This document shows positions 42,146-51,173 of a stretch of DNA of 64,000 nt, in pieces. This DNA comes from an uncultured Alphaproteobacteria bacterium (GTDB taxonomy: Bacteria > Pseudomonadota > Alphaproteobacteria > HIMB59). Under the pieces are notes generated by a model that did not search any database, was not told where the DNA came from, and was given only the letters and a program-made list of their open reading frames with translations. The stretch is from the NCBI GenBank assembly GCA_902515765.1, contig CABXVZ010000005.1, positions 1-64,000 of the forward strand. The letters run 5' to 3'. Each line of letters opens with the position of its first letter. Within the stretch, counting starts at the first letter, position 1. The translations under genes were made by a program, and so were the position numbers.

Positions 42146-42748
42146 ATGATTGAAATTAAAAATTTATCTTTCGCTAGAGGCAATAACCTCATATTTCAAA
42201 ATGTTTCCTTTGTGGTCAAGCCAAATGAGTTAGTTGTTTTAAAAGGTGCTAATGGGCAAGGTAAAACAACTCTGCTATCAAATATTGTAAATTTTTTAGA
42301 GCCTTTGGAAGGTGAAATTCTTTATCATGGTAAGTCGGTTGATGGTCACACCGCATCACAATGTTTTTTATACATTGGTGAGAATAATTTTGCCTACGAT
42401 AATTTATCCTTAAATGAAAATATTAAATATTGGCTAGCCATTCATAACGTTAATTTTTCTCAAGAAATAAGAGACAAAAGTATTAATTTTTTATTCGGTG
42501 AATTAAATCTCAAATTAAGGTTCTATCAACTCTCTTATGGACAAAAAAAGAAGTTGCAGCTACTCTTGTTAATGTTAGTAAACAAACCTGTATGGGTTTT
42601 AGATGATCCTTTTAATGGTTTAGATCAGGATACAATAAACAAAATAACATCATTATTATCAAGGAAACTGGAAGATGATGGAATAATATTAATATCTAGC
42701 CATAAAGATATATCGATACCTAATCATTCAATTTATGAGCTCAAATGA
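42146..42748 (+). CDS. ccmA: Cytochrome c biogenesis ATP-binding protein CcmA
   Basis: ATPase of the CcmABCD complex that releases haem-loaded CcmE. The 200-residue ABC protein has MIEIKNLSFARGNNLIFQNVSF, Walker A GANGQGKTTLL, a signature LSYGQKKKLQLLLL and Walker B VWVLDDPFNGLD. FARG near residue 10 is typical of CcmA. The first ATG is fixed by homology even though it sits directly on the T-run of the preceding terminator. It overlaps ccmB by 4 bp. Confidence 0.93.
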   Translation: MIEIKNLSFARGNNLIFQNVSFVVKPNELVVLKGANGQGKTTLLSNIVNFLEPLEGEILYHGKSVDGHTASQCFLYIGENNFAYDNLSLNENIKYWLAIHNVNFSQEIRDKSINFLFGELNLKLRFYQLSYGQKKKLQLLLLMLVNKPVWVLDDPFNGLDQDTINKITSLLSRKLEDDGIILISSHKDISIPNHSIYELK

Positions 42749-43404
42749 TTAAAAATTTTTTAAAGCTTGTTAAAAATGAATTTACATTAATGTTAAGAGG
42801 TAGTGTTTTTACAATTGTTTTATACTCACTTTTATTAATTGCTGCTTCAATATTCTCCCTGGCTCTGAGGCACGTATCTTTTGATATAGAAATCGCAATT
42901 GCTTTCTTATGGGTTATCATTTTTTTTATATCTCTGATAAAAGTCGAGAAAGTTTACGCAACTGATTTTTCAGAATCAAAATTGCAACAGTATATTTTAT
43001 CTCCCTTTGCTTTAGAGATCGTTGTTTTTTTAAAAAACATCATGATTTACTTTAACCTATTATTTTTATTTATTATTTTTTCCCCGATTATTCTTATTAT
43101 TTTAGGCATTCAATTATCTTATCTACTCCCTATTAATATATTGTTAGCCTTATCACTACTGAGCATCATTTTTATATCTTCTATGACTGCCTCAATTACA
43201 ATTTCTAAAAATAATAAATTATCTATAACAAGTGTTTTGACCTTGCCCCTCTTTATCCCAATTTTAATTGTCTCAATGGCGCTAACTGATGTTGTGGATT
43301 TTCAATTAAATAAAATGTATTTATTTTTCGTGGCTTATTTTTTACTAAATTTAGCTTTTTCTCCTTTACTAACCAGTTTTGCTTTGAAAAAACTATCAGT
43401 CTAA
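42745..43404 (+). CDS. ccmB: Haem exporter / cytochrome c maturation protein CcmB
   Basis: Membrane partner of CcmA, six hydrophobic segments in 219 residues. FLKLVKNEFTLMLRG at the start and FALEIVVFLKN in the middle match CcmB; LTLPLFIPILIVSMAL is the conserved later helix. Overlaps ccmA by 4 bp and ccmC by one base (TAATG). Confidence 0.9.
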   Translation: MIKNFLKLVKNEFTLMLRGSVFTIVLYSLLLIAASIFSLALRHVSFDIEIAIAFLWVIIFFISLIKVEKVYATDFSESKLQQYILSPFALEIVVFLKNIMIYFNLLFLFIIFSPIILIILGIQLSYLLPINILLALSLLSIIFISSMTASITISKNNKLSITSVLTLPLFIPILIVSMALTDVVDFQLNKMYLFFVAYFLLNLAFSPLLTSFALKKLSV

Positions 43405-44111
43405 TGTTTGCAATAACCCCAAATACTTTATCAACTTTTCTAAATTCTATATCTAAATACATTGTGCTTTTAATGATCTTGCTTTTAGGTTTCTCAGCTA
43501 TTTTGATAATTCTTTTAGAAAATGATTATTATCAAGGAGTTTCCTTTAAGATATTGTTTATTCATGTGCCAGCAGCCTGGCTCTCTTTACTAATATTTTC
43601 AACAATGGGTATTAGTAGTATTATTGGTCTTGTATTTAAATCTCCTACTTCCTTTACTATCTCTAGAGCAATTTCTCCCATTGGCCTAATAATGAGCATA
43701 ATCGTCCTTGTAACAGGGTCAATTTGGGGAAATCTTACATGGGGTACATATTGGGTTTGGGATGCAAGATTAACTTCTATGCTGATACTTTCCTTTATCT
43801 ACTTAGGTCATATTCTTCTACTCTACTCCTTTGATCATTTTCAAAAGGCTGACTTTGCAGCTTCAATCTTGGCTATAATTGGTCTAGTTAATTTGCCAAT
43901 AGTTAAGTTTTCGGTTGATTGGTGGACTACTTTACATCAAGGCAGCACAGTTTTTAGGGTTGGTGGTCCCAGCATTACAAGTGATTATTTAATAACGCTT
44001 TTAGTAAGCTTTTTTGCATTGTTTTTATTGTGTATTTACTGGTTTTCAAATATTTTTTATATAATTATTGAGAATAGGAAAATAGAAAGATCAAAATTGC
44101 TTAATCAATGA
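43404..44111 (+). CDS. ccmC: Haem-handling protein CcmC
   Basis: Delivers haem to CcmE. The 235-residue protein has six membrane segments and the WWD-type haem-binding loop WGTYWVWDARLTSMLIL between conserved histidines (IHVPAAWLS; WWTTLHQGST). It overlaps the ccmD start by 4 bp (ATGA). Confidence 0.94.
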   Translation: MFAITPNTLSTFLNSISKYIVLLMILLLGFSAILIILLENDYYQGVSFKILFIHVPAAWLSLLIFSTMGISSIIGLVFKSPTSFTISRAISPIGLIMSIIVLVTGSIWGNLTWGTYWVWDARLTSMLILSFIYLGHILLLYSFDHFQKADFAASILAIIGLVNLPIVKFSVDWWTTLHQGSTVFRVGGPSITSDYLITLLVSFFALFLLCIYWFSNIFYIIIENRKIERSKLLNQ

Positions 44112-44248
44112 CAAGTCTTGAATTTGTATTTCTAAGTTATGGTTTCTTCTCTTTTGTTTGTGCTGTGACAACGATAATAATTATGCTTCTTAAGAAAAAA
44201 GTCTTTAATAGAAGTAGTGCGCATTATCAAGCTCAACAATCAGATTAA
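44108..44248 (+). CDS. ccmD: Haem exporter protein CcmD (46 residues)
   Basis: A short frame between ccmC and ccmE that gene finders often miss. It reads MTSLEFVFLSYGFFSFVCAV, one membrane helix, then a basic segment MLLKKKVFNRS and a polar end. Size, single helix followed by Lys-rich stretch, and position match CcmD, which helps release holo-CcmE from CcmABC. It starts on the ccmC stop (ATGA at 44108-44111) and overlaps the ccmE GTG start by 32 bp. Confidence 0.88.
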   Translation: MTSLEFVFLSYGFFSFVCAVTTIIIMLLKKKVFNRSSAHYQAQQSD

Positions 44249-44669
44249 GAAAAGATTTATTTTTTTAATTATTATATTTGTCTGTTTTTCATCATCCATT
44301 GTCTTAATTAGCTACTCCTTAAAAGACCAAATAGCCTATTTTGTATCTCCCTCTGAACTTTATCAAATGAAAGATTTAGATGATCGATACTTAAGAGTAG
44401 GCGGGTTGGTCAAAGAAGGTTCTTTAAAATTTGAAAATAATATTTGGAAATTTGAAATCATTGATGAAGAAAATAAGTCTATCAAAGTAGAATTTTCTAA
44501 AACGTTACCTAACCTGGTTGAAGAAAATAAAGGGATTATTGTTGAGGGTAGAATTCTTAAAGAAAATTTATTTATTGCTGAAATTGTTTTAGCCAAACAT
44601 GATGAAAACTATATGCCCCAAAGTGCAATTGATAAGATGCAAGAAGATGGTATTTGGAGAGGCAATTAA
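44217..44669 (+). CDS. ccmE: Periplasmic haem chaperone CcmE
   Basis: Carries haem covalently on a histidine and hands it to CcmF. A GTG start at 44217 gives 150 residues: a basic N-terminus, one membrane anchor (about 14-34) and an OB-fold periplasmic domain. The haem-binding motif LAKHDENYMP near the C-terminus is intact. The coding region begins inside ccmD, which suggests tight coupling. Confidence 0.94.
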   Translation: MRIIKLNNQIKKRFIFLIIIFVCFSSSIVLISYSLKDQIAYFVSPSELYQMKDLDDRYLRVGGLVKEGSLKFENNIWKFEIIDEENKSIKVEFSKTLPNLVEENKGIIVEGRILKENLFIAEIVLAKHDENYMPQSAIDKMQEDGIWRGN

Positions 44670-46502
44670 TTGATTTCTAATCTAGGAAATTTTTTTTTAT
44701 TTTTTTCACTTTTTAGTACTATGATTTTTTATACGGGCTGGTCAAAAAAAATTTTTACATCTGATAGAGCTTTTTTGAATCTTATTTATGTCATAAGTGC
44801 ATCCCCTTTTTTGGTGTTAGTAATTGGCTTTGCTATATCGGACTATACTGTTCTTAATATTTTTCAAAATTCTTATATTGATGATCCAATTTTCTATAAA
44901 GTAACATCGGCTTGGGGAAGTCATGAAGGTTCAATCTTGCTCTGGATTTTTTTAATTAATATTTACGGAATATTTTTTTTAAAAACAAATAATAATAAAG
45001 AGATACATAAACAAATCATATTTATATCCAGCCTATTTATTTTATATTTATTAATTAGCTCTAACCCATTTCAAAAAATAGAACTTGATACAACATTAGA
45101 AGGACTTGGTTTAAATCCTATTTTGCAGCATCTTTTATTTATAATTCATCCCCCTACACTTTTCTTAGGATATATAGGATTGATAATTCCCTTTGTCCTA
45201 GCATCTCATATTTTAATTTCTAAAAATTTCTCGGAAGATCTATTTAATCAAATGTTATTTTGGTCAAAATTATCATGGTTTTTTTTAACATTTGGAATAG
45301 TTCTTGGTTCTTATTGGGCTTATTCAGAACTTGGTTGGGGAGGATGGTGGTTTTGGGATCCTGTAGAAAATATATCCCTCATACCTTGGTTGCTTAATAC
45401 GGCTCTCATCCATTCGCTTCAAGTCTCTATCAAAAGCAATCAGTTAAAATTGTGGTCTTTAAATTTAGCATTGTATAGTTTTATTGCGGCCGTTTTTGGG
45501 ACATTTCTAGTAAGGTCAAATTTAATAGTTTCAGTTCATAGTTTTGCAACAGATCCACTAAGAGGGTTGTTTTTAATCATGATAATAGCTTATCTGTTTA
45601 TAGTTACCTTACGATTAAATATCAAAAGTGTTAATTATTTTAACCAGGATACATTTAAAATTATGAGTAAGGAAACTTTTTTACTATTAAATAATATTTT
45701 TTTTATCGCAGCTGCTTTAACTGTACTCGTTGGAACAATCTATCCTTTGTTTAGTGAGATAATCTATAATTCTTCTGTATCAATTGGGGCACCCTACTAT
45801 AATTTTGCTTTTAACCTTTTGATGGCACCTATTATCTTACTCATGGCATTTGCTCCTCAAATTAAATGGGGAGAACATAAGAGGAAAAACAATCAAACTT
45901 TTTATATAATTGCTATTTCAATTGCAATAACAGCTATTGTTTTCTACTTGCAGGAAAATATTTTTTTTGCACTAAGTGTGTTTATTACAATACCTTTATT
46001 TATAAAAAGTTTCTTAGTGTTTTTTAAAAAGATTTCTAAAGATGAAGGTTTTTTTGCACAATGGCTAGCACATTTAAGTATTGGACTTTTTATAGTTGCT
46101 GCTGTGTACACGGAGCAATTTGACTATGAAAAGAATATTACTTTTGAAAAAGGAGATAGTAGCGAAATAGTATTCGATGAGGGTACTTCTTTATTGCTTG
46201 AAAATATTAAAGATAGCGACCTTAGTAATCATCAAAAAATATCTGTTGATTTAATAGTCGTGGAAAAAAATTCAAAGTATTCCTTGTCTCCCTCTAAAAA
46301 TATTTATCAACCATCGGGACAGGTGACCAATGAAGTAAGCACTGCTAACAGATATTTAGATCAATATTATGCAACAATTTCTATGATAGAAAGTGATAAA
46401 GTGTCTATAAACCTTGTTTATAAGCCTTTTATTAACCTATTGTGGATTAGTTCAATATTATTGGTCTTTTCAATATTTTTATCAATAATAAAAAGAAAAT
46501 GA
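44670..46502 (+). CDS. ccmF: Haem lyase subunit CcmF
   Basis: Membrane protein that joins haem to apocytochrome c together with CcmH. The 610-residue protein has about 14 hydrophobic segments. The WWD loop is WGGWWFWDPVENISLIPWLL, with conserved histidine regions AWGSHEGSILLW and LFIIHPPTLFLGY. A TTG at 44670 right after the ccmE stop is the start. Its final ATGA overlaps ccmG. Slightly short of the usual 640-660 residues, mostly in the C-terminal periplasmic part. Confidence 0.93.
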   Translation: MISNLGNFFLFFSLFSTMIFYTGWSKKIFTSDRAFLNLIYVISASPFLVLVIGFAISDYTVLNIFQNSYIDDPIFYKVTSAWGSHEGSILLWIFLINIYGIFFLKTNNNKEIHKQIIFISSLFILYLLISSNPFQKIELDTTLEGLGLNPILQHLLFIIHPPTLFLGYIGLIIPFVLASHILISKNFSEDLFNQMLFWSKLSWFFLTFGIVLGSYWAYSELGWGGWWFWDPVENISLIPWLLNTALIHSLQVSIKSNQLKLWSLNLALYSFIAAVFGTFLVRSNLIVSVHSFATDPLRGLFLIMIIAYLFIVTLRLNIKSVNYFNQDTFKIMSKETFLLLNNIFFIAAALTVLVGTIYPLFSEIIYNSSVSIGAPYYNFAFNLLMAPIILLMAFAPQIKWGEHKRKNNQTFYIIAISIAITAIVFYLQENIFFALSVFITIPLFIKSFLVFFKKISKDEGFFAQWLAHLSIGLFIVAAVYTEQFDYEKNITFEKGDSSEIVFDEGTSLLLENIKDSDLSNHQKISVDLIVVEKNSKYSLSPSKNIYQPSGQVTNEVSTANRYLDQYYATISMIESDKVSINLVYKPFINLLWISSILLVFSIFLSIIKRK

Positions 46503-46981
46503 AAAAAAATTTATTTCTTCCCTTTATTGGTCTTTTTATTTTAGCAATTTGTGCCTTCTATTATTTCAATCAAGCGCCCTCTCAAAAATTAGAGGCTAAA
46601 CAAGTACCGGCAGTATTATTTGAGTCAAAAGATTTTTATATGAATGAATTAATAGATACACAAAATCTCGGGGATTTTTATATCATCAATTTTTTTGCAT
46701 CATGGTGTAAGCCTTGTCTAGCCGAACATCCCTTGCTCATGGAGCTACAATCAAAAGGTATAAAGATTATTGGTGTAAATTTTAGAGATGATGAAGATAA
46801 TTTTATCGATTGGATAGAAGAAAACGGTAATCCTTTTGAATATATAATTCGCGATGATGGATCGATAGCATACGAGATGGGCCTCATCGGAGTACCAGAA
46901 ACGTATTTTATTAACAACAAAATAATTCAAAAGAAAATTCAAGGACCTTTATTTTATGAAGATATTGAAACATACCTCTAA
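46499..46981 (+). CDS. ccmG: Thiol:disulfide interchange protein CcmG/DsbE
   Basis: Membrane-anchored periplasmic thioredoxin that keeps the CXXCH cysteines of apocytochrome c reduced. The 160-residue protein has one N-terminal anchor, the active site ASWCKPCLAEHP and the GVPETYFIN cis-proline loop. Overlaps ccmF by 4 bp and ccmH by 26 bp. Confidence 0.93.
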   Translation: MKKNLFLPFIGLFILAICAFYYFNQAPSQKLEAKQVPAVLFESKDFYMNELIDTQNLGDFYIINFFASWCKPCLAEHPLLMELQSKGIKIIGVNFRDDEDNFIDWIEENGNPFEYIIRDDGSIAYEMGLIGVPETYFINNKIIQKKIQGPLFYEDIETYL

Positions 46982-47327
46982 TTTTTTATTAGTCATATTT
47001 TTATTAAGTTTATTTTCTATAGGTTATTCCAATGAAAATAAATTAAATGACTATTTTAAAACAATACGTTGCCTTGTTTGTGAGGGTCAAAGTATACATG
47101 AATCAGATACTGAATTTGCAATTAATTTAAAAGAACAAATTAAAATTAAAACTAATTCTGGAATGTCTATAAAAGAAATTAATCAAGAGTTAGTTGAGAT
47201 TTATGGTGAGCAAATTTCATTTAATCCCTCCAAAAATCATTTTTTGCTTTGGGTTATGCCTTTAATTTTAGTCTTAGTCATTTTTATATTTATCAGAAAT
47301 AAACTTAAGTTTTTTTATAAAAAATAA
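46956..47327 (+). CDS. ccmH: Cytochrome c maturation protein CcmH
   Basis: Thiol-oxidoreductase subunit of the haem lyase. The 123-residue protein has an N-terminal signal or anchor, the RCLVCEGQS form of the LRCxxC motif, ESDTEFAINLKEQI, and a C-terminal membrane helix. The TPR protein CcmI, often fused or adjacent, is not present here. It ends the ccm operon 15 bp before a convergent ABC permease gene. Confidence 0.92.
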   Translation: MKILKHTSNFLLVIFLLSLFSIGYSNENKLNDYFKTIRCLVCEGQSIHESDTEFAINLKEQIKIKTNSGMSIKEINQELVEIYGEQISFNPSKNHFLLWVMPLILVLVIFIFIRNKLKFFYKK

Positions 47328-47342
47328 ATAATTGAAACAGAT

Positions 47343-48185
47343 CTACCTAATTAAGCTATGTGTATTAATTTTTAATTTTTTTCGTTCTTGAGATGGTAAG
47401 TGCTTGTTCAATTGCCGATTAATGATGCTAAACAAGCCAATTAAAACTAGAGTAAGTAAAATAAAATAAAAGCCTACAATTGGGTAAGGAACAAAAGGAT
47501 TAAATGTTTTATCAGCAAAGTAACTTGCATAGTAAATTGCATCCCCTTTTTGCTGCCATGCAGGGAAGCCGGTAAAAAAAACTAGTGTCGTGGCGTGAAA
47601 CATAAAAATGGCTTCATTGGTATAAGATGGCCATGCCAAACGAAGCATAGTTGGCCAAATAATTCGTTTAAATTTTTTAATTCCTGTAAGGCCAAATGCA
47701 TCAGCTGACTCTATATCCTGACTGGGGACAGCTCGGAGTGCGCCGTAAAAAATTTCACCCGCATAGGCAGATGTATTAAAAAATAATACAATGAGAGCTC
47801 CTAACCAAGCCTTGGTAAACCAGCGGGTTTCTAGAGTGATAGTGACAAAACCCAAATCAAGATCAACTCCCAGCTTTGGTAAAATTACAAATAATTCATA
47901 GGCAAAAAAGAATTGAATAAATAAAGGCGATCCCCTAAATATAAAAATAAAGGTACGTGAAAAATTACTAAAAAGCCAGAAATTTGAATTTTTTCCTAGA
48001 GCTAAAATAGTTGAAAGAAAAAAACCTAAAAGCAGTGCAAGAATAGCAAAATATATATTCCAGATCATTCCAGAACCGATTAATACAAATTGTTCACAAA
48101 GAGTGATGTCTGCTTTGGGTAAGAGACGCTCTCCATAACCAATAGACCTTAGACCGTAATCAGAAAGAGTTTGTAAACAGCTCAT
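47343..48185 (-). CDS. Polar amino acid ABC transporter permease (HisM/GlnP family)
   Basis: A 280-residue permease with five to six membrane segments. The EAA-type coupling loop is visible as ADAFGLTGIKKFKRIIWPTMLRLAWPSY. FRGSPLFIQFFFAYE early in the protein is typical of polar amino acid (PAAT) permeases. A periplasmic loop near residues 10-30 is longer than in GlnP. It follows the second permease by one base, and the two should form a heterodimer. Confidence 0.88.
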   Translation of the reverse strand: MSCLQTLSDYGLRSIGYGERLLPKADITLCEQFVLIGSGMIWNIYFAILALLLGFFLSTILALGKNSNFWLFSNFSRTFIFIFRGSPLFIQFFFAYELFVILPKLGVDLDLGFVTITLETRWFTKAWLGALIVLFFNTSAYAGEIFYGALRAVPSQDIESADAFGLTGIKKFKRIIWPTMLRLAWPSYTNEAIFMFHATTLVFFTGFPAWQQKGDAIYYASYFADKTFNPFVPYPIVGFYFILLTLVLIGLFSIINRQLNKHLPSQERKKLKINTHSLIR

Positions 48186-48186
48186 C

Positions 48187-49074
48187 TTAATTAGATTTTC
48201 CTGCCATTGTTGCTTGACCTAAAGAAAGTCGAAAAGTTAGTTTATCAAAAACTAATTGTGATAAGTAAGTTAGTAATAAATAAAATATTAGAAGTACTCC
48301 AAAATACCAAGCGCGCCAATCAGGGTGAGGATATTCGTATACACCTGTTTTAATTCCCCCAAGTTCTTTAGCCCAATAGACAATATCTTCAATTCCTAAA
48401 AGGAAAAGAAGCGGTGTGGCTTTGATAAGTATCATCCATAAGTTAGAAAGGCCTGGCAGAGCGTAAACCCACATTTGTTTTAAAAGTATTCTCCTAAAAA
48501 TTTGACGAGGTGAAAAACCAAAAGCTTCTCCAGTTTCTAATTGAGCTTTGGGAACTGCTGACATTGCACCCAAAAGAACATTGCCTGTAAATGCTCCAAA
48601 AACAAAACCAAAAGCTAATAAAGCAAGTGAAAATCCATAAAAGTCATGTACCCACTCACTAGCTGAACTTAAGGGAAGTTTAGCAGCTGTACAAACGACA
48701 AAATCATTACCTTGTCTGACAGCTTCTGTGACTTCGGGACAAAGAACCTTATGGCGCAAATATTCAAAAGCTTGATCAAGAGCAATAGGAATGAATAGAA
48801 AAAAAACTATATCTGGTATTCCTCTTATCATTGCGAGGTAGGTTTTGCCCAAATAACGAAATAATCTAATGGATGATCTACATGCAATTGCTCCTGCAAA
48901 TCCAAAAGCCATTGCTAAAGGTGCGGCCAAGGTGATCAAACCCATAACAACCAAAAAGGAAACATAAAAAGACATATGTTTTACTGTGGTGATGTAACAA
49001 AAAAGCCAAATCAAACCTTCTAAGGTTTTAGGGTCTGCGCAGTAACTAAACATTACTTTTACTTTCGTTATCAA
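48187..49074 (-). CDS. Polar amino acid ABC transporter permease (HisQ family)
   Basis: A 295-residue permease with the coupling loop TGEAFGFSPRQIFRRILLKQM and MIRGIPDIVFFLFIP, both as in PAAT permeases. An insertion of about 50 residues with CPEV...VVCTAAKLP lies between helices (about 110-150). It contains cysteines that could form a periplasmic disulfide. Its start lies 29 bp inside the FAD oxidoreductase gene. Confidence 0.87.
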   Translation of the reverse strand: MITKVKVMFSYCADPKTLEGLIWLFCYITTVKHMSFYVSFLVVMGLITLAAPLAMAFGFAGAIACRSSIRLFRYLGKTYLAMIRGIPDIVFFLFIPIALDQAFEYLRHKVLCPEVTEAVRQGNDFVVCTAAKLPLSSASEWVHDFYGFSLALLAFGFVFGAFTGNVLLGAMSAVPKAQLETGEAFGFSPRQIFRRILLKQMWVYALPGLSNLWMILIKATPLLFLLGIEDIVYWAKELGGIKTGVYEYPHPDWRAWYFGVLLIFYLLLTYLSQLVFDKLTFRLSLGQATMAGKSN

Positions 49075-50143
49075 CTAAAGTTTGAGGAAAAAAATCTGTA
49101 ATTAAAGAGTGTCTTTTTCCTGTGATGATTTCTTCAATGCCAAACTTACCAGCCAAAGGTGCATTTGTTATTCCTGAATGCATAACAGCTACATATACTC
49201 CTTTAATTTTTTCCTCAAGATGGTTTTGAAGTCGACCGATCTTGGGTCTGCCATCAATAGGCAGAGGGCGTCTTCCAAGAGTGTAATGCTCTAAAGTCAT
49301 GAAGCCATTATAGTTAAGCCTTGCATCCATGTCTTGAACAAGTTTCTCGGCCGCCTCTTTTATATTACTCTCTTTACTTGCATCGTCATCAAACTTACCT
49401 CCAATTACTAAACGTCCTAGATCGTCTTGTCGTGCATGAAAATCTTTTCCAGTGATGGGGTACTGCAGTATTAATTTTGGAAGAGGGTTTGTGTATGCCA
49501 AAAGTCCAAGGGTAGAACTCATCTTGAAATTAATATTTATAGTCGAGAGTAAATCAGGGGTGCCAAGCCCAGCAGCAATAATCACCTCATCACTGTAGAT
49601 GATACCTTGATCAGTTTCTACTCCGATGACCTTATTTTCTTTAAAGATTAGTTTTTTAACATTAGATTTTTTAATTTGAGATCCACTAGCTTTAATTAAT
49701 ACATCGGCTGCTTTAGAGCCTTCTATAGCTAAATCATTTTCACCAAACCCTGCAATTTCAGGTCTGTTATAAAGATTGGGTAAATATTCCTCAAGTTTTA
49801 ATTTTTTTACATCACTGACGGAATGTCCCCAAATTTGGTGCTGGGCAATGGTTTCACTCAGATCGTCTTTATCCATATCCCAAAAAAAAGCACCTTTTGA
49901 AGAAATTGTTAGATGTTTTATATCCTCTATTAATTTTGACCAGTATTTCAAATTGGCCAACCGAAAAGCTGCATACTTTTTGTCATTAGGGGAATATCCA
50001 TTGACCCAACCCCAAGTGTTGCTAGTAGCTTGTTCTTTATCAGTTGAAAGGGTTCCCGTAATTTGAGTGATTTCAATTACCCCCCTTAAATGAGCATGAT
50101 AAGCAAATGAGGCGCCAACTATCCCTCCACCGACTATAATCAT
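49046..50143 (-). CDS. FAD-dependent amino acid oxidase/dehydrogenase (DadA/DAO family)
   Basis: A 365-residue flavoprotein with the Rossmann start MIIVGGGIVGASFAYHA, then EVIIAAGLGTPDLL and a DAO-type end IGRLQNH...VMHSGITNAPLAGKFG. Relatives oxidise D-amino acids, glycine derivatives or opines. Sitting inside an amino acid ABC operon, it likely oxidises the transported compound or a product of it. It is the second gene of the operon behind the binding protein. The substrate cannot be told from sequence. Confidence 0.85.
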   Translation of the reverse strand: MIIVGGGIVGASFAYHAHLRGVIEITQITGTLSTDKEQATSNTWGWVNGYSPNDKKYAAFRLANLKYWSKLIEDIKHLTISSKGAFFWDMDKDDLSETIAQHQIWGHSVSDVKKLKLEEYLPNLYNRPEIAGFGENDLAIEGSKAADVLIKASGSQIKKSNVKKLIFKENKVIGVETDQGIIYSDEVIIAAGLGTPDLLSTININFKMSSTLGLLAYTNPLPKLILQYPITGKDFHARQDDLGRLVIGGKFDDDASKESNIKEAAEKLVQDMDARLNYNGFMTLEHYTLGRRPLPIDGRPKIGRLQNHLEEKIKGVYVAVMHSGITNAPLAGKFGIEEIITGKRHSLITDFFPQTLVDNESKSNV

Positions 50144-50228
50144 AATAAGCGGAACTTTGCTATGACCATCAAATGGCTAATTGCATAATTGCTGAGAAAA
50201 AAAAATATAATAGGTAAATTAAAAGAAT

Positions 50229-50253
50229 ATGAAGACAGTGATACCGTCTTCAT
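50229..50253 (-). terminator. Hairpin after the binding-protein gene (partial terminator)
   Basis: ATGAAGAC at 50229-50236 pairs perfectly with GTCTTCAT at 50246-50253. Read leftwards, the direction of the operon, it is followed by ATTCTTTTAATTT. It lies between the binding-protein gene and the oxidase/permease genes, where partial termination or 3' end protection commonly raises binding protein over permease levels. Confidence 0.6.
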
Positions 50254-50278
50254 ATTCATTTATTTTATTCAAATGGTC

Positions 50279-51001
50279 TTAAAAAGTATTAGCATCGTTG
50301 CCAAACCACTTTTTGATCAAAGCGTTAAGAGATCCATCTTCTTTCATAGAGCTAATAGCTTTGTCCATTGTAGCTTTCAGATCTCCATCAGATTCACGAA
50401 TTCCCATTCCAACGCCGCCGCCAATGGAAACTTCACCAACATTAGCAAACTCACCACCTGACTCAGCAATAATGGAAGCAAGGTAATCGCCATCTGCTAA
50501 AACAGCATCAGCTTCACCATTTTGAACTGCGGAAATAGTTTCTTCTGCAGTAGCAAATTCAACCAGGGTAGCACCACTTTCGGCAACATAGCCTGCTTGA
50601 ATAGTTGCAGTCTGTGCAGCAATTACGCCACCTTCAAGGTCAACATCTGATCCACTCATACCCATATAAACTGATGGTGATGGTGGAAAATAATCTTGTG
50701 TAAAGTCAATAACTTCATCGCGTTCTGCTGTAATTGACATACCAGCAATAATCGTATCGTAGTTACCTGATACTAAGTTAGGAATGATAGAGTCCCACTC
50801 GTTGATAACCCAAACACAATCTAAGTTTGCACGAATACAAAGCATATCGCCAACATCTTTTTCAAATCCATCTACTTCGCCATTATCATTGATAAAGTTG
50901 TATGGAGGGTAGGCTCCTTCTGTGCCCATTCTTACGGTGTCAGCATACGCAGAACTAACCATAAAGAAGGCAGCAAGAGCTGACAGTATTATTTTTTTCA
51001 T
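50279..51001 (-). CDS. Periplasmic polar amino acid-binding protein (SBP family 3)
   Basis: Receptor of the ABC system. The 240-residue protein has a signal peptide (residues 1-20, cleavage after AYA). The family-3 start is VRMGTEGAYPPYNFINDNG, then FEKDVGDML, DTIIAGMSITAERDEVIDFTQDY, and GIRESDGDLKATMDKAI near the end. The composition is acidic and Gly/Ala-rich, unlike the Lys/Asn-rich neighbours, as expected for an abundant secreted protein. The 172 bp upstream hold its promoter. Confidence 0.93.
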   Translation of the reverse strand: MKKIILSALAAFFMVSSAYADTVRMGTEGAYPPYNFINDNGEVDGFEKDVGDMLCIRANLDCVWVINEWDSIIPNLVSGNYDTIIAGMSITAERDEVIDFTQDYFPPSPSVYMGMSGSDVDLEGGVIAAQTATIQAGYVAESGATLVEFATAEETISAVQNGEADAVLADGDYLASIIAESGGEFANVGEVSIGGGVGMGIRESDGDLKATMDKAISSMKEDGSLNALIKKWFGNDANTF

Positions 51002-51173
51002 AATTTTTCTCCTTGTTCTTCCTCTATGAGATTGAATAATAATAATAAAATATAAACTATATTATGCTAAATAGATAAACTTTTTCTATAATCGCTATAT
51101 AATTCTCTTAAAATCGCGGACTAACCAACATTTATAAATAAATTTTAGCTTATATATAAACAATTTTAATTTA

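Noticed and set aside
50189-50461. + strand frame of 90 codons over the end of the amino acid-binding protein gene
   Set aside because: Antisense to a clear receptor gene and its terminator hairpin; no family resemblance.
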